Below are positions 33,190 to 42,378 of a stretch of 64,000 bases of DNA, piece after piece. Every line of letters starts with the position of its first letter. The stretch's first letter is position 1. A model generated the notes under the pieces. It did no database searches, was not told the DNA's origin, and was given only the letters and a program-made list of their open reading frames with translations. Both the position numbers and the translations under genes were made by a program. The DNA is from Saccharopolyspora galaxeae (lineage in GTDB: Bacteria; Actinomycetota; Actinomycetes; Mycobacteriales; Pseudonocardiaceae). The stretch is taken from the NCBI RefSeq assembly GCF_016526145.1, contig NZ_JADDUE010000010.1, forward strand, positions 1 through 64,000. The letters run 5' to 3'.

Positions 33190-34044
33190 TCAGAACACCT
33201 GCGGCCGTGGCTTGCGGGCGACGCCCGCCCAGCCGATGGACTCCGAAGGATCGCTGAACCCGAGGTCCGGCTCGCTGGAATCGCCGTACTCCGGGCGCCA
33301 CAGCGGGGTCCAGGTCATGCCCGGCTCGACCAGTTCGAAGTCCCCGAACAGCGCCTCGATCTCGGATTGCGAGCGCCAGATCACCGGGGTCGCGGTGTGG
33401 TCGTACATCGCCGCGAACTCGGCCATCTTGGTGGCCCGCCCGTCGGGAACCTGATCGTCGGTGCCGTGCGAGAGCGCGAAGTAGGAACCGGGCGAGATCA
33501 GCTCGCGCAACCGCGCGACCGATGCCGGGCCGACATCGCGGCCGGCGTCGTCGAGCTGCTTGACGTGCAGCACGGCCAGCAGCAGCACCGCGACCGGTTC
33601 GCGCAGCGTCACGATTCCGGAGGTCGCCACGGCCTGCCACAGCTCGTCCGGTTCGCGGAGGTCGGCGCGCACCACGGTGTGCCGCCGCGGGTCGCCGTCG
33701 CGCTCCAGCTCCAGCTTCGACTGCGCCACCGCGACGTCCTCGTTGTCGACGTAGACGACGCGGGCGCCACCGGCCTCGGCGGCGATCTGGTGCGTCGCGC
33801 CCATCGTGGGCACGCCCGAGCCGATGTCGATGAACTGCCGGACGCCTTGGGACAGCAGGTAGCGCACGGTCCGGTGCAGGAACAGCCGGTTCGCCTTCGC
33901 GACCGATTCCACGAACGGGAACCGCTGCAGCGCGCGTTTGACGAACTCGCGGTCCACCGCGTAGTTCGCCGCCCCGCCGAGGAAGTAGTCGTAGACGCGG
34001 GCGACGTTGGGCTGCTGCGTGTCGCTGCTGCGCTGCCGGACCAA
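33190..34044 (-). CDS. DUF574-type SAM-dependent methyltransferase, copy 2
   Basis: 284 residues and about three quarters identical by eye to the downstream copy, with the same blocks PNVARVYDYFLGGAANYAV, VRQFIDIGSGVPTMGATHQI and VVYVDNEDVAVAQSKLEL. TTG start at 34044 with GAGGAG upstream, where copy 1 uses GTG. The duplication includes the promoter area: TTACCACA occurs 67 bp upstream here and 60 bp upstream of copy 1. Differences cluster at the C-terminus and in a few central segments, so the two may differ in acceptor. Function is unknown beyond probable methyl transfer. Confidence 0.85.
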   Translation of the reverse strand: MVRQRSSDTQQPNVARVYDYFLGGAANYAVDREFVKRALQRFPFVESVAKANRLFLHRTVRYLLSQGVRQFIDIGSGVPTMGATHQIAAEAGGARVVYVDNEDVAVAQSKLELERDGDPRRHTVVRADLREPDELWQAVATSGIVTLREPVAVLLLAVLHVKQLDDAGRDVGPASVARLRELISPGSYFALSHGTDDQVPDGRATKMAEFAAMYDHTATPVIWRSQSEIEALFGDFELVEPGMTWTPLWRPEYGDSSEPDLGFSDPSESIGWAGVARKPRPQVF

Positions 34045-34348
34045 CAGGGCTCCTCACCGCCCGGTGGCACCGGGTGTGGTTGAAGAAGTGCTTGCCGTGT
34101 CGATCAAGGTTTACCACATCGTCCCACTTTGGAGGTAATCGGCTACGCCGGGTGGCTGTTCTGCGTCGGGAGCTCCCGCCCGGCCGCCGTTCCGGTGCGG
34201 GTCGAGCTGACCGCGAGCAATGCCCTCGCCGCATCGGAACATGCGAAAACGGTGTTAGATCCGCATCCGGGCTCGTCCTAGTCTTCGATCCCGCCGGACC
34301 GTAGGCGGGCGAGGCGGCGCCGCCGGTTTCGCACCGGGAAGGACGACG
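34045..34348. other. 304-bp divergent spacer, methyltransferase / hexarate transporter
   Basis: No gene. The left part carries the copy-2 methyltransferase promoter with TTACCACA at 34111-34118. The right part (about 34230-34300) has a slightly AT-richer stretch around GAAAACGGTGTTAGATCC that may be the gudP-type promoter. I see no convincing operator. Confidence 0.5.
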
Positions 34349-35722
34349 ATGTCTGAGACCGAACCGAGGGTCAGCGCGGAAAATGGGGCAGGCGCGGGAA
34401 GTCCGGCCGGGCCCAGGGTGCCGACCCGGATGCTGGTGCTCGCGCTGATCTTCGTGATCACCACGGTGAACTACGCGGATCGCAGCAGCCTGTCGATCAC
34501 CGGTAGCAGCGTGCAGGCCGATCTGGGCTTCAGCACCGTGCAGCTGGGCTACATCTTCTCGGCGTTCAGCTGGGCCTACGTGATCGCGCAACTGCCCGGC
34601 GGCGTGCTGCTCGACCGGTTCGGCGCGCGCCGGATCTACGGCCTGAGCCTGGTGCTGTGGACGTTGGTCACGCTCGCGGTGAGCCTCGTCGGGCTGATCA
34701 CGACACCGGTGCTGGTGGCCGTGACGACCATCTTTGTGCTGCGGCTGCTGCTGGGCGCCTTCGAATCCCCGGCGTTTCCCGCCAACGCCCGGGTGGCGAC
34801 GACCTGGTTCCCGACCGCGGAGCGGGGCAGGGCCACGGCGGTGTTCAACTCCGCGCAGTACTTCGCCACCGCCGCGTTCGCGCCGGTCATGGGGTGGCTG
34901 ACGCACCAGTTCGGCTGGCGCTGGGTGTTCGTGATGCTCGGTGCGCTGGGGCTGGTGCTGGCCGTGCTGTGGTTCCGGTGGATGGATTCGCCGCGGAACC
35001 ATCCGCGCGTGAGCGCGAAGGAGCTGGGAACGATCCGCGACGGCGGCGGGCTCGTCGACCTCGATGAGGCGGGTGCGCGCGGCGCATCGCGGGAGGCGCT
35101 GAACTGGCGCAGCCTCGGGAAGATCTTCACCTTCCGCGGGCTGTGGGGCGTCTACATCACGCAGTACGCGATCAACGCGCTGACGTACTTCTTCATCACC
35201 TGGTTCCCGGTTTACTTGGTGCAGGGCCGCGGATTGTCGCTTCTCGAAGTCGGTTTCGTCGCGGCGCTCCCGGCGCTGTGCGGGTTCGGCGGCGGGCTGC
35301 TCGGCGGCTTCTTCTCGGACGCGTTGCTGCGTCGCGGGCTTTCGGTGACCGCCGCGCGCAAAATCCCTTCTGTGCTCGGGATGGTGCTGGCCACCAGCAT
35401 CGGGCTGTGCAATCTCACCGACAGCAGCGCGCTGATCATCGCGCTGATGACGCTGGCGTTCTTCGGCAAGGGGCTCGGCGCGCTCGGCTGGGCGATCACC
35501 ACCGACATCGCGCCGCCGGAGGCCGCGAGTTTCGTCGGCTCGACCATGAACGCGTTCGGCAACGCCGCGGGGATCGTCACGCCGATCGTCATCGGCTACA
35601 CCGTGCAGGTCACCGGTTCCTTCCACACCGCGTTGTGGTTCGTGGCCGCGCACGGACTGCTCGCACTGGTCGGTTTCGCGGTGATGGGCCCGATCAAACG
35701 AATCCAGTTCGACGCGGACTGA
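34349..35722 (+). CDS. gudP: MFS transporter, anion:cation symporter branch (glucarate/galactarate type)
   Basis: 457 residues, 12 helices. ITTVNYADRSSLSITGSSVQADLGFSTVQLGYIFSAFSWAYV (blocks) and QLPGGVLLDRFGARRIYG are characteristic of the ACS family that includes GudP, GarP and D-galactonate transporters. RLLLGAFESPAFPANARVATTWFP near residues 131-154 is another family block. It should import hexarates with protons. The dehydratase gene starts 60 bp downstream on the same strand and uses such substrates, which supports the call. The symbol reflects this context. Confidence 0.83.
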   Translation: MSETEPRVSAENGAGAGSPAGPRVPTRMLVLALIFVITTVNYADRSSLSITGSSVQADLGFSTVQLGYIFSAFSWAYVIAQLPGGVLLDRFGARRIYGLSLVLWTLVTLAVSLVGLITTPVLVAVTTIFVLRLLLGAFESPAFPANARVATTWFPTAERGRATAVFNSAQYFATAAFAPVMGWLTHQFGWRWVFVMLGALGLVLAVLWFRWMDSPRNHPRVSAKELGTIRDGGGLVDLDEAGARGASREALNWRSLGKIFTFRGLWGVYITQYAINALTYFFITWFPVYLVQGRGLSLLEVGFVAALPALCGFGGGLLGGFFSDALLRRGLSVTAARKIPSVLGMVLATSIGLCNLTDSSALIIALMTLAFFGKGLGALGWAITTDIAPPEAASFVGSTMNAFGNAAGIVTPIVIGYTVQVTGSFHTALWFVAAHGLLALVGFAVMGPIKRIQFDAD

Positions 35723-35782
35723 GTAGTCCTCTGTGGAGGATCCGTTCGCTGAAGCGCCGCACACGTCACGAATGGAGCGACC

Positions 35783-36913
35783 ATGAGCACGGGTTTCGAC
35801 CGGATCAGCCGGGTGAAGATCTCGTCGATCACACTGCCGCTGCCGACCGCGATCTCCGACGCCAAGGTGCTCACCGGCAGGCAACGGCCGATGACCGAGG
35901 TCGCGATGCTGTTCGCCGAGATCAGCACCGACGACGGCGCGGAAGGCATCGGCTTCAGCTACTCCAAGCGCGCGGGCGGACCCGGCCAGTTCGCGCACGC
36001 GCGCGAGATCGCACCGGTGCTGCTGGACGAGGATCCCAGCGACATCGGCAAGATCTGGGACAAGCTCGTCTGGGCGGGCGCCTCGGTCGGGCGCAGCGGA
36101 CTGGCGATCCAGGCGATCGCCGCCTTCGACGTCGCGCTGTGGGACCTCAAGGCCAAGCGCGCGGACTTGCCGCTGGGCAAACTCCTTGGGGCGCACAGGG
36201 ATTCGGTGCGCTGCTACAACACATCGGGTGGATTTCTGCACGCGCCGATCGAAGAAGTCGTGGAACGCGCCGCGAGCTCGGTGCGCGACGGCATCGGCGG
36301 GATCAAGCTGAAAGTCGGGCACCCGGACGGCGCCGCGGACCTGGCCAGGGTCAGCGCGGTCCGGGAGAAGCTCGGCGATTCCGTCCCGCTGATGGTCGAC
36401 GCGAACCAGCAGTGGGACCGGACCGCGGCGCGCCGGATGTGCCGGGCACTCGAACCGCTGGAACTGGTGTGGATCGAGGAACCGCTGGACGCCTACGACT
36501 CCGCGGGCCACCACGCGCTGGCGTCCACATTCGACACTCCGATCGCGACCGGCGAGATGCTGGCGAGCACCGCCGAGCACGCGGAGCTCATCCGGCTCGG
36601 CGGCGCCGACGTGGTGCAGCCGGACGCTCCCCGCATCGGCGGGATCTCGCGATTCCTGAAGGTCATGGCGCTGGCCGAGCAGCAGCACCTGCAACTCGCG
36701 CCGCACTTCGCGATGGAGATCCACGTGCACCTCGCCGCGGCGTATCCGCACGAACCGTGGGTGGAGCACTTCGAGTGGCTGGACCCGTTGTTCAACGAGC
36801 ACTTGGAGATCTCCGACGGGCGGATGCACCTGTCCGCGCGTCCCGGGCTCGGCGTGACGCTCAGCGATCAGGCCCGCGCGTGGACCGTCGCCGAGCACGA
36901 GGTCACCGGCTGA
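35783..36913 (+). CDS. L-talarate/galactarate dehydratase (enolase superfamily)
   Basis: 376 residues of the mandelate racemase subgroup. FSYSKRAGGPGQFAHAREI near 58-76 is specific to TalrD/GalrD. The KxK base pair is K175-L-K177 (GIKLKVG). Metal ligands are D206 (VDANQQW), E232 (WIEEPLD) and E258 (ATGEML), and the second base is H308 (APHFAMEIH), with D281 as its partner. It dehydrates talarate or galactarate to 5-keto-4-deoxyglucarate. It forms an operon with the upstream transporter. No aldolase gene is nearby, so later steps must be encoded elsewhere. Confidence 0.88.
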   Translation: MSTGFDRISRVKISSITLPLPTAISDAKVLTGRQRPMTEVAMLFAEISTDDGAEGIGFSYSKRAGGPGQFAHAREIAPVLLDEDPSDIGKIWDKLVWAGASVGRSGLAIQAIAAFDVALWDLKAKRADLPLGKLLGAHRDSVRCYNTSGGFLHAPIEEVVERAASSVRDGIGGIKLKVGHPDGAADLARVSAVREKLGDSVPLMVDANQQWDRTAARRMCRALEPLELVWIEEPLDAYDSAGHHALASTFDTPIATGEMLASTAEHAELIRLGGADVVQPDAPRIGGISRFLKVMALAEQQHLQLAPHFAMEIHVHLAAAYPHEPWVEHFEWLDPLFNEHLEISDGRMHLSARPGLGVTLSDQARAWTVAEHEVTG

Positions 36914-36985
36914 TCACCCGGCCGCCGCAGCGATCCGTGCGGGCAACGGTCATTCGGGCAACAGCAGTCTTCCGACCGGCCGAAG

Positions 36986-38005
36986 TCACCCGGGCAGCCA
37001 CCGGGGAGTCACGCTGGGCACCACGACTTCCCCGGTGCAGCGCCCGGATTCGTCCAGCAGCCAGCCCATCCGCTTGGCCACCCGCAGCACCAGCACCCGC
37101 TCGTTGATCGACAGCCGCGGCAGCTTCTCGGCCAGCAGCAGCTCCAGCCGCCGCAGATCGGCGGGCGAACGCGCCCACAGCTGGAAAAGCAGGTTCGCCT
37201 TGCCCACTGTCGACACGCACAGCCGCAGTTCGGCGAGGGTGCGCAACGAGCGCACCGTGCGGTCCAGTTCCGCGGCGGGCAGCTCGGCCAGGAAGATGCA
37301 CGACATCGGCCACTGCGAACGGACCTGCGCCACGTCGCAGCGGAAGGACAGCTGCTCCGAGGCCAGCAACCTGCCGACCTGCCGCCGCACCGTGGCCGGA
37401 TTGCGGTCGAGGACGCGCGCGATGTCGGCGGCGCTGCGCCGTCCATCGTGGATCAGCGCCTCGACCAGCGGCCAGTAGTGCTCCGGGAGCGAGGTGAACC
37501 CGTCAGTCCGCGGTGCGGCGGCCTGCAGCTCGGATCGCTGTGCCGGGTCGAGCGCGTCGAGCCGCCAGCGGCTGCCCTCCGTGTGCACCTTCGTCGCCAG
37601 GTGCGTGTCGACCCGCTGCACGCCCGGGATCCGCGGCAGCTCGTCGAGCGCGAACCGCGTCAGCGAGTCGTGGTCCGGAGTCAGCACGGTGATGATCAGG
37701 TCCCGGCCGCTGGCGGTCTCGTCGATCGTGGCCGCCCGCGGGTCGCGGCACAACGCGCCGATGACCTCGCTCCGCCGCTGCGGGGCGACGTCGAGCTCGA
37801 CGAACGCGAGCGTGACCGTGCTCAGCTTCCCGCCCGCGTGCGCGGTGACCCACGCCGTTCCGCTGGAGCGCAGCCGTTCCCAGCGCGCGGCCAGCGTCGT
37901 CGCCGTCGAACCGAGCACGCGCGCGGCATCCGCCCAGCTCACCCGAGGTGCGATCTGCAGGGCGTGCAGCAGTGACAGGTCCTGCTCGTCCAGCAGCGGA
38001 TGCAC
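36986..38005 (-). CDS. Double-module Lrp/AsnC-like transcriptional regulator
   Basis: 339 residues with two Lrp-type halves. The first half has a helix-turn-helix (LLDEQDLSLLHALQIAPRVSWADAARVLG, blocks) and an RAM-like domain VTLAFVELDVAPQRRSEVIGAL. The second repeats this with LVEALIHDGRRSAADIARVLDRNPATVRRQVGRL and CIFLAELPAAELDRTVRSL. Classical Lrp proteins have a single module of about 150 residues. It is divergent from the MHS transporter and M20 amidohydrolase genes, which it probably regulates in response to an amino-acid-like ligand. Confidence 0.82.
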   Translation of the reverse strand: MHPLLDEQDLSLLHALQIAPRVSWADAARVLGSTATTLAARWERLRSSGTAWVTAHAGGKLSTVTLAFVELDVAPQRRSEVIGALCRDPRAATIDETASGRDLIITVLTPDHDSLTRFALDELPRIPGVQRVDTHLATKVHTEGSRWRLDALDPAQRSELQAAAPRTDGFTSLPEHYWPLVEALIHDGRRSAADIARVLDRNPATVRRQVGRLLASEQLSFRCDVAQVRSQWPMSCIFLAELPAAELDRTVRSLRTLAELRLCVSTVGKANLLFQLWARSPADLRRLELLLAEKLPRLSINERVLVLRVAKRMGWLLDESGRCTGEVVVPSVTPRWLPG

Positions 38006-38248
38006 GAATCACCTCCAGCAGCGCTTCGCGGTGCACGAATCCTTCGATCTGTTCGACCGTTGTTCCCGCAGCAGCACACTGCCTGTCACCTCAGCACGCC
38101 GTGTCGCCGATCACTCCGCGGGGTCCGGTGCCCGGTGGTGCCCAGTGCGAGCCGGGGCTCGTCGAGCCCGGAGCTGCCGCCGCGATGGACGCCCGCAGCC
38201 GGGTGCCGGACCGCGAGGTCCCCGGCTGAAGTGAAAGCAGGTGCCGAA

Positions 38249-39574
38249 GTGACCGAGCCGAACCACCCACCGAACGGCGCCGCACCGGCGCCACCGGCCG
38301 TGCGCCGCAAAGCCGTGCTGGCGGCGTCGATCGGCAACTTCGTCGAATGGTTCGAGTTCACCCTCTACGGGTTCTTCGCCGCCGCCATCGCGGTGAACTT
38401 CTTCCCCGTCCCGGACGGCACGAGCTCGCTGATCCCCACGTTCGCCGCGTTCGGCATCTCGTTCGTGCTGCGCCCGCTCGGCGCGCTGGTGTTCGGGCAC
38501 TTCGGTGACCGGCTCGGCAGGCGCGGCACGCTCGCCGTGTCGCTGATCGGGATGTCGGCGGCCACCTTCGTGATCGGCGTGCTGCCGAACGCCGACACCA
38601 TCGGTGTGCTCGCGCCGATCCTGCTGATCGTGGCGCGGGTGGCGCAGGGGTTCTCCGCCGGTGGCGAGTTCGGCGGCGCGACGGCCTACATGGTCGAGTA
38701 CGCGCCCGAGCACCGGAGGAACTTCTTCGGCAGCTGGCAGTTCTTCACCCAGATGCTGGCCGGGCTCGCCGGTTCCGCGGTCGGTGCTTCGCTGAGCGCG
38801 GTGCTCAGCGAGCAGGCCCTCAACGCGTGGGGCTGGCGGATTCCGTTCCTGCTCACGTTGCCGCTCGGCGTCATCGGCTTCTACCTGCGGCTGCGCCTGG
38901 ACGAGACACCTCAGTTCAAGGCCGAGCAGGGCGGCGAACGGGGCGCGCCGCTGCCGACGGTGCTGCGCGAGCACTGGCCGAACGTGCTGAAGGTGATCGG
39001 CTTGATGATCACCGGCACGACGTTCTTCTACATGGTGCAAGCGTTCTTCCCGGCGTTCCTGGTCGAGCAGGTCGGTCTCGCGCGCGGGCAGATGTTCGCC
39101 GCGATGATGATCGGTACCTGCGCGCAGCTGGTGCTGATCCCGCTGTGGGCGCTGTACGCGGACCGCATCGGGCGGCGCAGGCCGATGCTCGTCGGTTCGC
39201 TGGCCGTGCTGGTGGTGTGCGCGGTGCCCACGTACCTGCTGTTCCTGCACGGCACGTTCGGCTCGGCCGCGCTCGGTTACCTCGTGCTGGCCGTGGTGCT
39301 CGCGCCGATGACCGGGTGCTTGGCCACGGCGCTGGCCGAGAGCTTCCCGACCAGCGTGCGCTACAGCGGGCTCTCGGTCGCCTACAGCGTCTCCGTGTCG
39401 GTGTTCGGCGGCTTCACGCCGCTGATCCTGAGCGCGCTGGCCGCGAGCGGCCGGCTGGCACCCGCCTACTACCTGGTGGGGGCTGCGGTGCTGTCGCTGG
39501 TGGCCGCGCTGCTGCTGCCGGAGTCCGCGCAAAGCAGCGATCCGGCGTCGGATCGCGACGGCGCCGCGGTGTGA
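38249..39574 (+). CDS. MFS transporter, metabolite:H+ symporter (MHS) family
   Basis: 441 residues. ASIGNFVEWFEFTLYGFFAA in helix 1, GALVFGHFGDRLGRRGTL in loop 2-3 and ARVAQGFSAGGEFGGATAYMVEYAP are diagnostic of MHS transporters (ProP, KgtP, ShiA). These import osmolytes, dicarboxylates or related small acids with protons. GTG at 38249 with GCAGG seven bases upstream; an in-frame GTG at 38231 is an alternative. A 28-bp gap to the amidohydrolase gene indicates an operon, suggesting uptake of the N-acyl amino acid that the hydrolase cleaves. Confidence 0.87.
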   Translation: MTEPNHPPNGAAPAPPAVRRKAVLAASIGNFVEWFEFTLYGFFAAAIAVNFFPVPDGTSSLIPTFAAFGISFVLRPLGALVFGHFGDRLGRRGTLAVSLIGMSAATFVIGVLPNADTIGVLAPILLIVARVAQGFSAGGEFGGATAYMVEYAPEHRRNFFGSWQFFTQMLAGLAGSAVGASLSAVLSEQALNAWGWRIPFLLTLPLGVIGFYLRLRLDETPQFKAEQGGERGAPLPTVLREHWPNVLKVIGLMITGTTFFYMVQAFFPAFLVEQVGLARGQMFAAMMIGTCAQLVLIPLWALYADRIGRRRPMLVGSLAVLVVCAVPTYLLFLHGTFGSAALGYLVLAVVLAPMTGCLATALAESFPTSVRYSGLSVAYSVSVSVFGGFTPLILSALAASGRLAPAYYLVGAAVLSLVAALLLPESAQSSDPASDRDGAAV

Positions 39575-39602
39575 ATTCGGGATTCTCAAGGGGAAAGGGG
39601 CC

Positions 39603-40802
39603 ATGGTGTCCATAGTGGAGGATGCGCGCGAGATGTCCGGCGAGCTGGTGCGGCTGCGCCGCCACCTGCACCGCGAACCGGAAGTCGGCCTGCAACTGCC
39701 GCGCACGCAGGACAGCGTGCTCGCCGAACTCGACGGGCTCGGCCTGGAAGTGCGCACGGGCGGGCAATGCACGTCGGTCACCGCGGTGCTGCGCGGCTCA
39801 GCGCAGTCACAGCGCACGGTCCTGCTGCGCGCCGACATGGACGCCTTGCCCGTCCACGAGCGCACCGGGCTCGACTACGCCTCGACGAACGGCGCGATGC
39901 ACGCCTGCGGGCACGACCTGCACACTGCAATGCTCACCGGCGCGGCCCGGCTGCTCTCGCAGCACCGCGACCGGCTCGCCGGAGACGTGGTGCTGATGTT
40001 CCAGCCGGGCGAGGAGGGCTACGACGGCGCCGGGACGATGATCGACGAAGGAGTGCTCGACGCCGCCGGTCGCCGGGCCGACACCGCCTACGCCATGCAC
40101 GTGTTCTCCTCCGCCGCGCCGCACGGGAAGTTCGTCAGCAGGCCCGGCGCGGCGCTGTCCGCATCGGACGAGCTGAAAGTGGTGGTTCGAGGCGCCGGCG
40201 GGCACGGTTCCGCACCGCACCGGGCGCACGATCCGGTTCCCGCGATGGCGGAGATGATCACCGGGCTGCAGACGATGGTGGGGCGGCGGTTCGACATCTT
40301 CGACCCGGTGGTGGTCACGGTCGGCACGGTGCGCGCGGGCACCGCGCACAACGTCATCCCGGACACCGCCGAGTTCGGCGCCACGGTGCGGTCGTTCTCG
40401 GCGGACGCCCGGGCGCGGGTCCGCGCGCTGACCGAGGAGTTGCTGCACGGCATCGCAGCCGCGCACGGCGTGACCGTGGACGTCGAGTTGGCCGAGGGCT
40501 ATCCGGTCACGGTCACCGACGCCGCGGAAACCGGGTTCGTCGCCGCCACGATCGCCGAGCTGTTCGGCGACACCCGCTACGAGGAACTGGCCAACCCCCT
40601 CGGCGGTTCGGAGGACTTCTCGCGGGTGCTCCAGCACGTGCCGGGCGGCTTCGTGGGGCTCAGCGCGGTGCCGCCGGAGGCCGACCCCCGCACGGCGCCC
40701 TACAACCACAGCCCGCTGGCGGTCTACGACGACTCGGTGCTCGCCGAAGGCGCCGCGCTCTACGCCGAACTGGCCGTGCGGCGGCTGATGCTGCACGAGT
40801 AG
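39603..40802 (+). CDS. M20-family amidohydrolase (hippurate hydrolase-like)
   Basis: 399 residues. Metallopeptidase M20D pattern: RRHLHREPEVGLQLPRTQ, LLRADMDALPVHERTGLDYAS, MHACGHDLHTAMLTGAARLL with the CGHD metal site near residues 102-105. The FQPGEEGYDGAGTMI block carries the catalytic Glu pair. The dimerisation lid follows (VVVRGAGGHGSAPHRAHDPV). Family members hydrolyse N-acyl or N-benzoyl amino acids. Co-transcribed with the MHS transporter and faced by the Lrp-like regulator, so a peptide- or amino-acid-conjugate scavenging unit is likely. Confidence 0.88.
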   Translation: MVSIVEDAREMSGELVRLRRHLHREPEVGLQLPRTQDSVLAELDGLGLEVRTGGQCTSVTAVLRGSAQSQRTVLLRADMDALPVHERTGLDYASTNGAMHACGHDLHTAMLTGAARLLSQHRDRLAGDVVLMFQPGEEGYDGAGTMIDEGVLDAAGRRADTAYAMHVFSSAAPHGKFVSRPGAALSASDELKVVVRGAGGHGSAPHRAHDPVPAMAEMITGLQTMVGRRFDIFDPVVVTVGTVRAGTAHNVIPDTAEFGATVRSFSADARARVRALTEELLHGIAAAHGVTVDVELAEGYPVTVTDAAETGFVAATIAELFGDTRYEELANPLGGSEDFSRVLQHVPGGFVGLSAVPPEADPRTAPYNHSPLAVYDDSVLAEGAALYAELAVRRLMLHE

Positions 40803-41196
40803 GCCGGTCGACGTGCGCGCCGTCCCGGAGGCTCGGGTCGCTCGCACGGTTGATCGAAGCCGGATGTCAGGCCCGCAGGCAGCGGTCACTCCCGGAGGGG
40901 CGGGCGGGGGTGCGCTCCGCCGCGAACGACCCGGCGAAGAATTGCGGACGCCCGCGCTAATTATCGGGCGCTGCTCTTTTCGGATTCCCGGTGCGACTCG
41001 TCCGGGTGTAGCACCGCATCGGGTTTCTCCGCGCCATTCCCCGGTGTCCCGGCCGCTGTTACGGTCCGAAGTGCGGCGCATTTCGCAGTCGATTCCAGAG
41101 CATTGTCCGGACGCCGCATTGTTCGGGCGCCGCATCGTCCGGAAACAGCGCAGGCGCGCGCCGTTGAGGCGGCGGTTCGTCCGAGAGGCGGCAGCG
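40803..41196. other. 394-bp intergenic region before the terpene operon
   Basis: No gene. The frame of the prenyl synthase is open back to 40813 but shows no family homology. Around 40960-40990 there is an AT-richer patch (CTAATTATCGGG, CTCTTTTC). CTGTTACGGT near 41057-41066 could be a -10. Three 16-bp tandem units lie at 41101-41148. Confidence 0.55.
41101..41148 (+). repeat. Three 16-bp tandem repeats upstream of the prenyl synthase
   Basis: Units CATTGTCCGGACGCCG, CATTGTTCGGGCGCCG and CATCGTCCGGAAACAG follow head to tail, ending 48 bp before the ATG. The first two differ at two positions and the third degenerates at its end. The TCCGGA core is palindromic. They may be iterated regulator sites or part of the leader. 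Confidence 0.7.
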
Positions 41197-42315
41197 ATGG
41201 CTCGACCCGACCTGGCGGAAACCTCCGAACAACCCCCGATGGTCCCGCTGGAGCTCCTGCGCCGGGACGTGGACACCGTGCTGGAGCGGTTCATGGGCTC
41301 CTGCTCGGCACGCGCCCCCGATCCCGGCCTGCCGCCGCTGATCGAGGTCGTCCGGGACTTCCAGGCGGGCGGCAAACGGCTGCGCCCGCTGTTCTGCTGC
41401 GCCGGATTCGCCGCAGCGGGCGGGGATCCGCGCAGCGAGGTGGTGCTCGGCGTGGCAGCGGCGCTGGAGCTGTTCCACTCCTTCGCGTTGATCCACGACG
41501 ACGTGATGGACGGTTCCGACCAGCGGCGCGGCAAACCGACCGTGCACCGCCGGTTCGGGGCGCAGGTGCCGGAACAGCGTGGTGCACCGGGAGCTTCCGG
41601 CGCGGCACCGGCTCCGGTCGATGCCGGGTTCGGCGTCAACGTGGCGATCCTGCTCGGCGACGCGTGCCTGGTGTGGTCCGACGAGCTGTTGCACAGCGCG
41701 GGGATCCCGCAGCAGCGGTGGGCGGACGTGCGGCCGTTCGTGCAGGCCATGCGCACCGAACTCATCGCGGGGCAGTACCTGGACCTGGCGGGCGAGGGCG
41801 CGCTGGACCCGCTGGACCAGGCGTGGCGGGTGATCCGGCACAAGACCGCGGCCTACACCGTGGCCCGGCCGATGCAGATCGGCGCCGCGCTCGCCGGTGC
41901 GGACCGCGAGCTGCTGGCCCGCTGCGCGGAGTTCGGCTTCCTGCTCGGCACGGCGTTCCAGCTGCGCGACGACCTGCTCGGAGTGTTCGGCGACCCGGCC
42001 GTGACCGGGAAATCCAGGCTGGACGACTTGCGCGCGGGAAAGCCGACGGTGCTCATCGGACTCACGTGGCGGCGCGCCACCGAGCAGCAGCGCCGCACGA
42101 TCCGGCGGCTGCACGGTGCGCCCGGGCTCGACGAGGAAGGGGCGGCGCAACTGCGCGGCATCATCGACGAAACCGGGGCGCACCGGGCGGTTCGCGAGCT
42201 GATCGAGCAGCGCACGGCCGAAGCGCTGGGTGTGCTCGGGCGAATGCCGGTGCGCCGGCCGGTGCGGGAAAGCCTCGCGGAACTCGCCGGGCAGGCCACC
42301 CGGCGGCAGCGCTGA
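41197..42315 (+). CDS. Polyprenyl diphosphate synthase (geranylgeranyl-type)
   Basis: 372 residues, trans-isoprenyl diphosphate synthase. GGKRLRP at 58-64 binds IPP. The first Asp-rich motif is D101-D-V-M-D105 in FALIHDDVMDGSDQRRG, and the second is FQLRDDLLGVFGD. Phe96 is five residues before the first motif with no insertion in it, a pattern of short-chain (C20-type) enzymes. A Gly/Ala/Pro-rich loop after residue 125 is unusually long. ATG at 41197 with GAGAGG upstream. First gene of an operon with the Trp/Asp-rich protein and ABC1 kinase. It likely feeds the nearby terpene synthase. Confidence 0.87.
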   Translation: MARPDLAETSEQPPMVPLELLRRDVDTVLERFMGSCSARAPDPGLPPLIEVVRDFQAGGKRLRPLFCCAGFAAAGGDPRSEVVLGVAAALELFHSFALIHDDVMDGSDQRRGKPTVHRRFGAQVPEQRGAPGASGAAPAPVDAGFGVNVAILLGDACLVWSDELLHSAGIPQQRWADVRPFVQAMRTELIAGQYLDLAGEGALDPLDQAWRVIRHKTAAYTVARPMQIGAALAGADRELLARCAEFGFLLGTAFQLRDDLLGVFGDPAVTGKSRLDDLRAGKPTVLIGLTWRRATEQQRRTIRRLHGAPGLDEEGAAQLRGIIDETGAHRAVRELIEQRTAEALGVLGRMPVRRPVRESLAELAGQATRRQR

Positions 42316-42378
42316 ACGCCGCCCGTTGCGCGAGTGCCACCACGCAATCGAAAACGAATGCAATGAGGAGGATCGCAA

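Noticed and set aside
33161-36898. 1245-codon open frame on the minus strand
   Set aside because: It runs antisense to the transporter and dehydratase genes, which have full family motifs. The translation is Arg/Gly/Pro-rich with no domain, as is usual for high-GC shadow frames.
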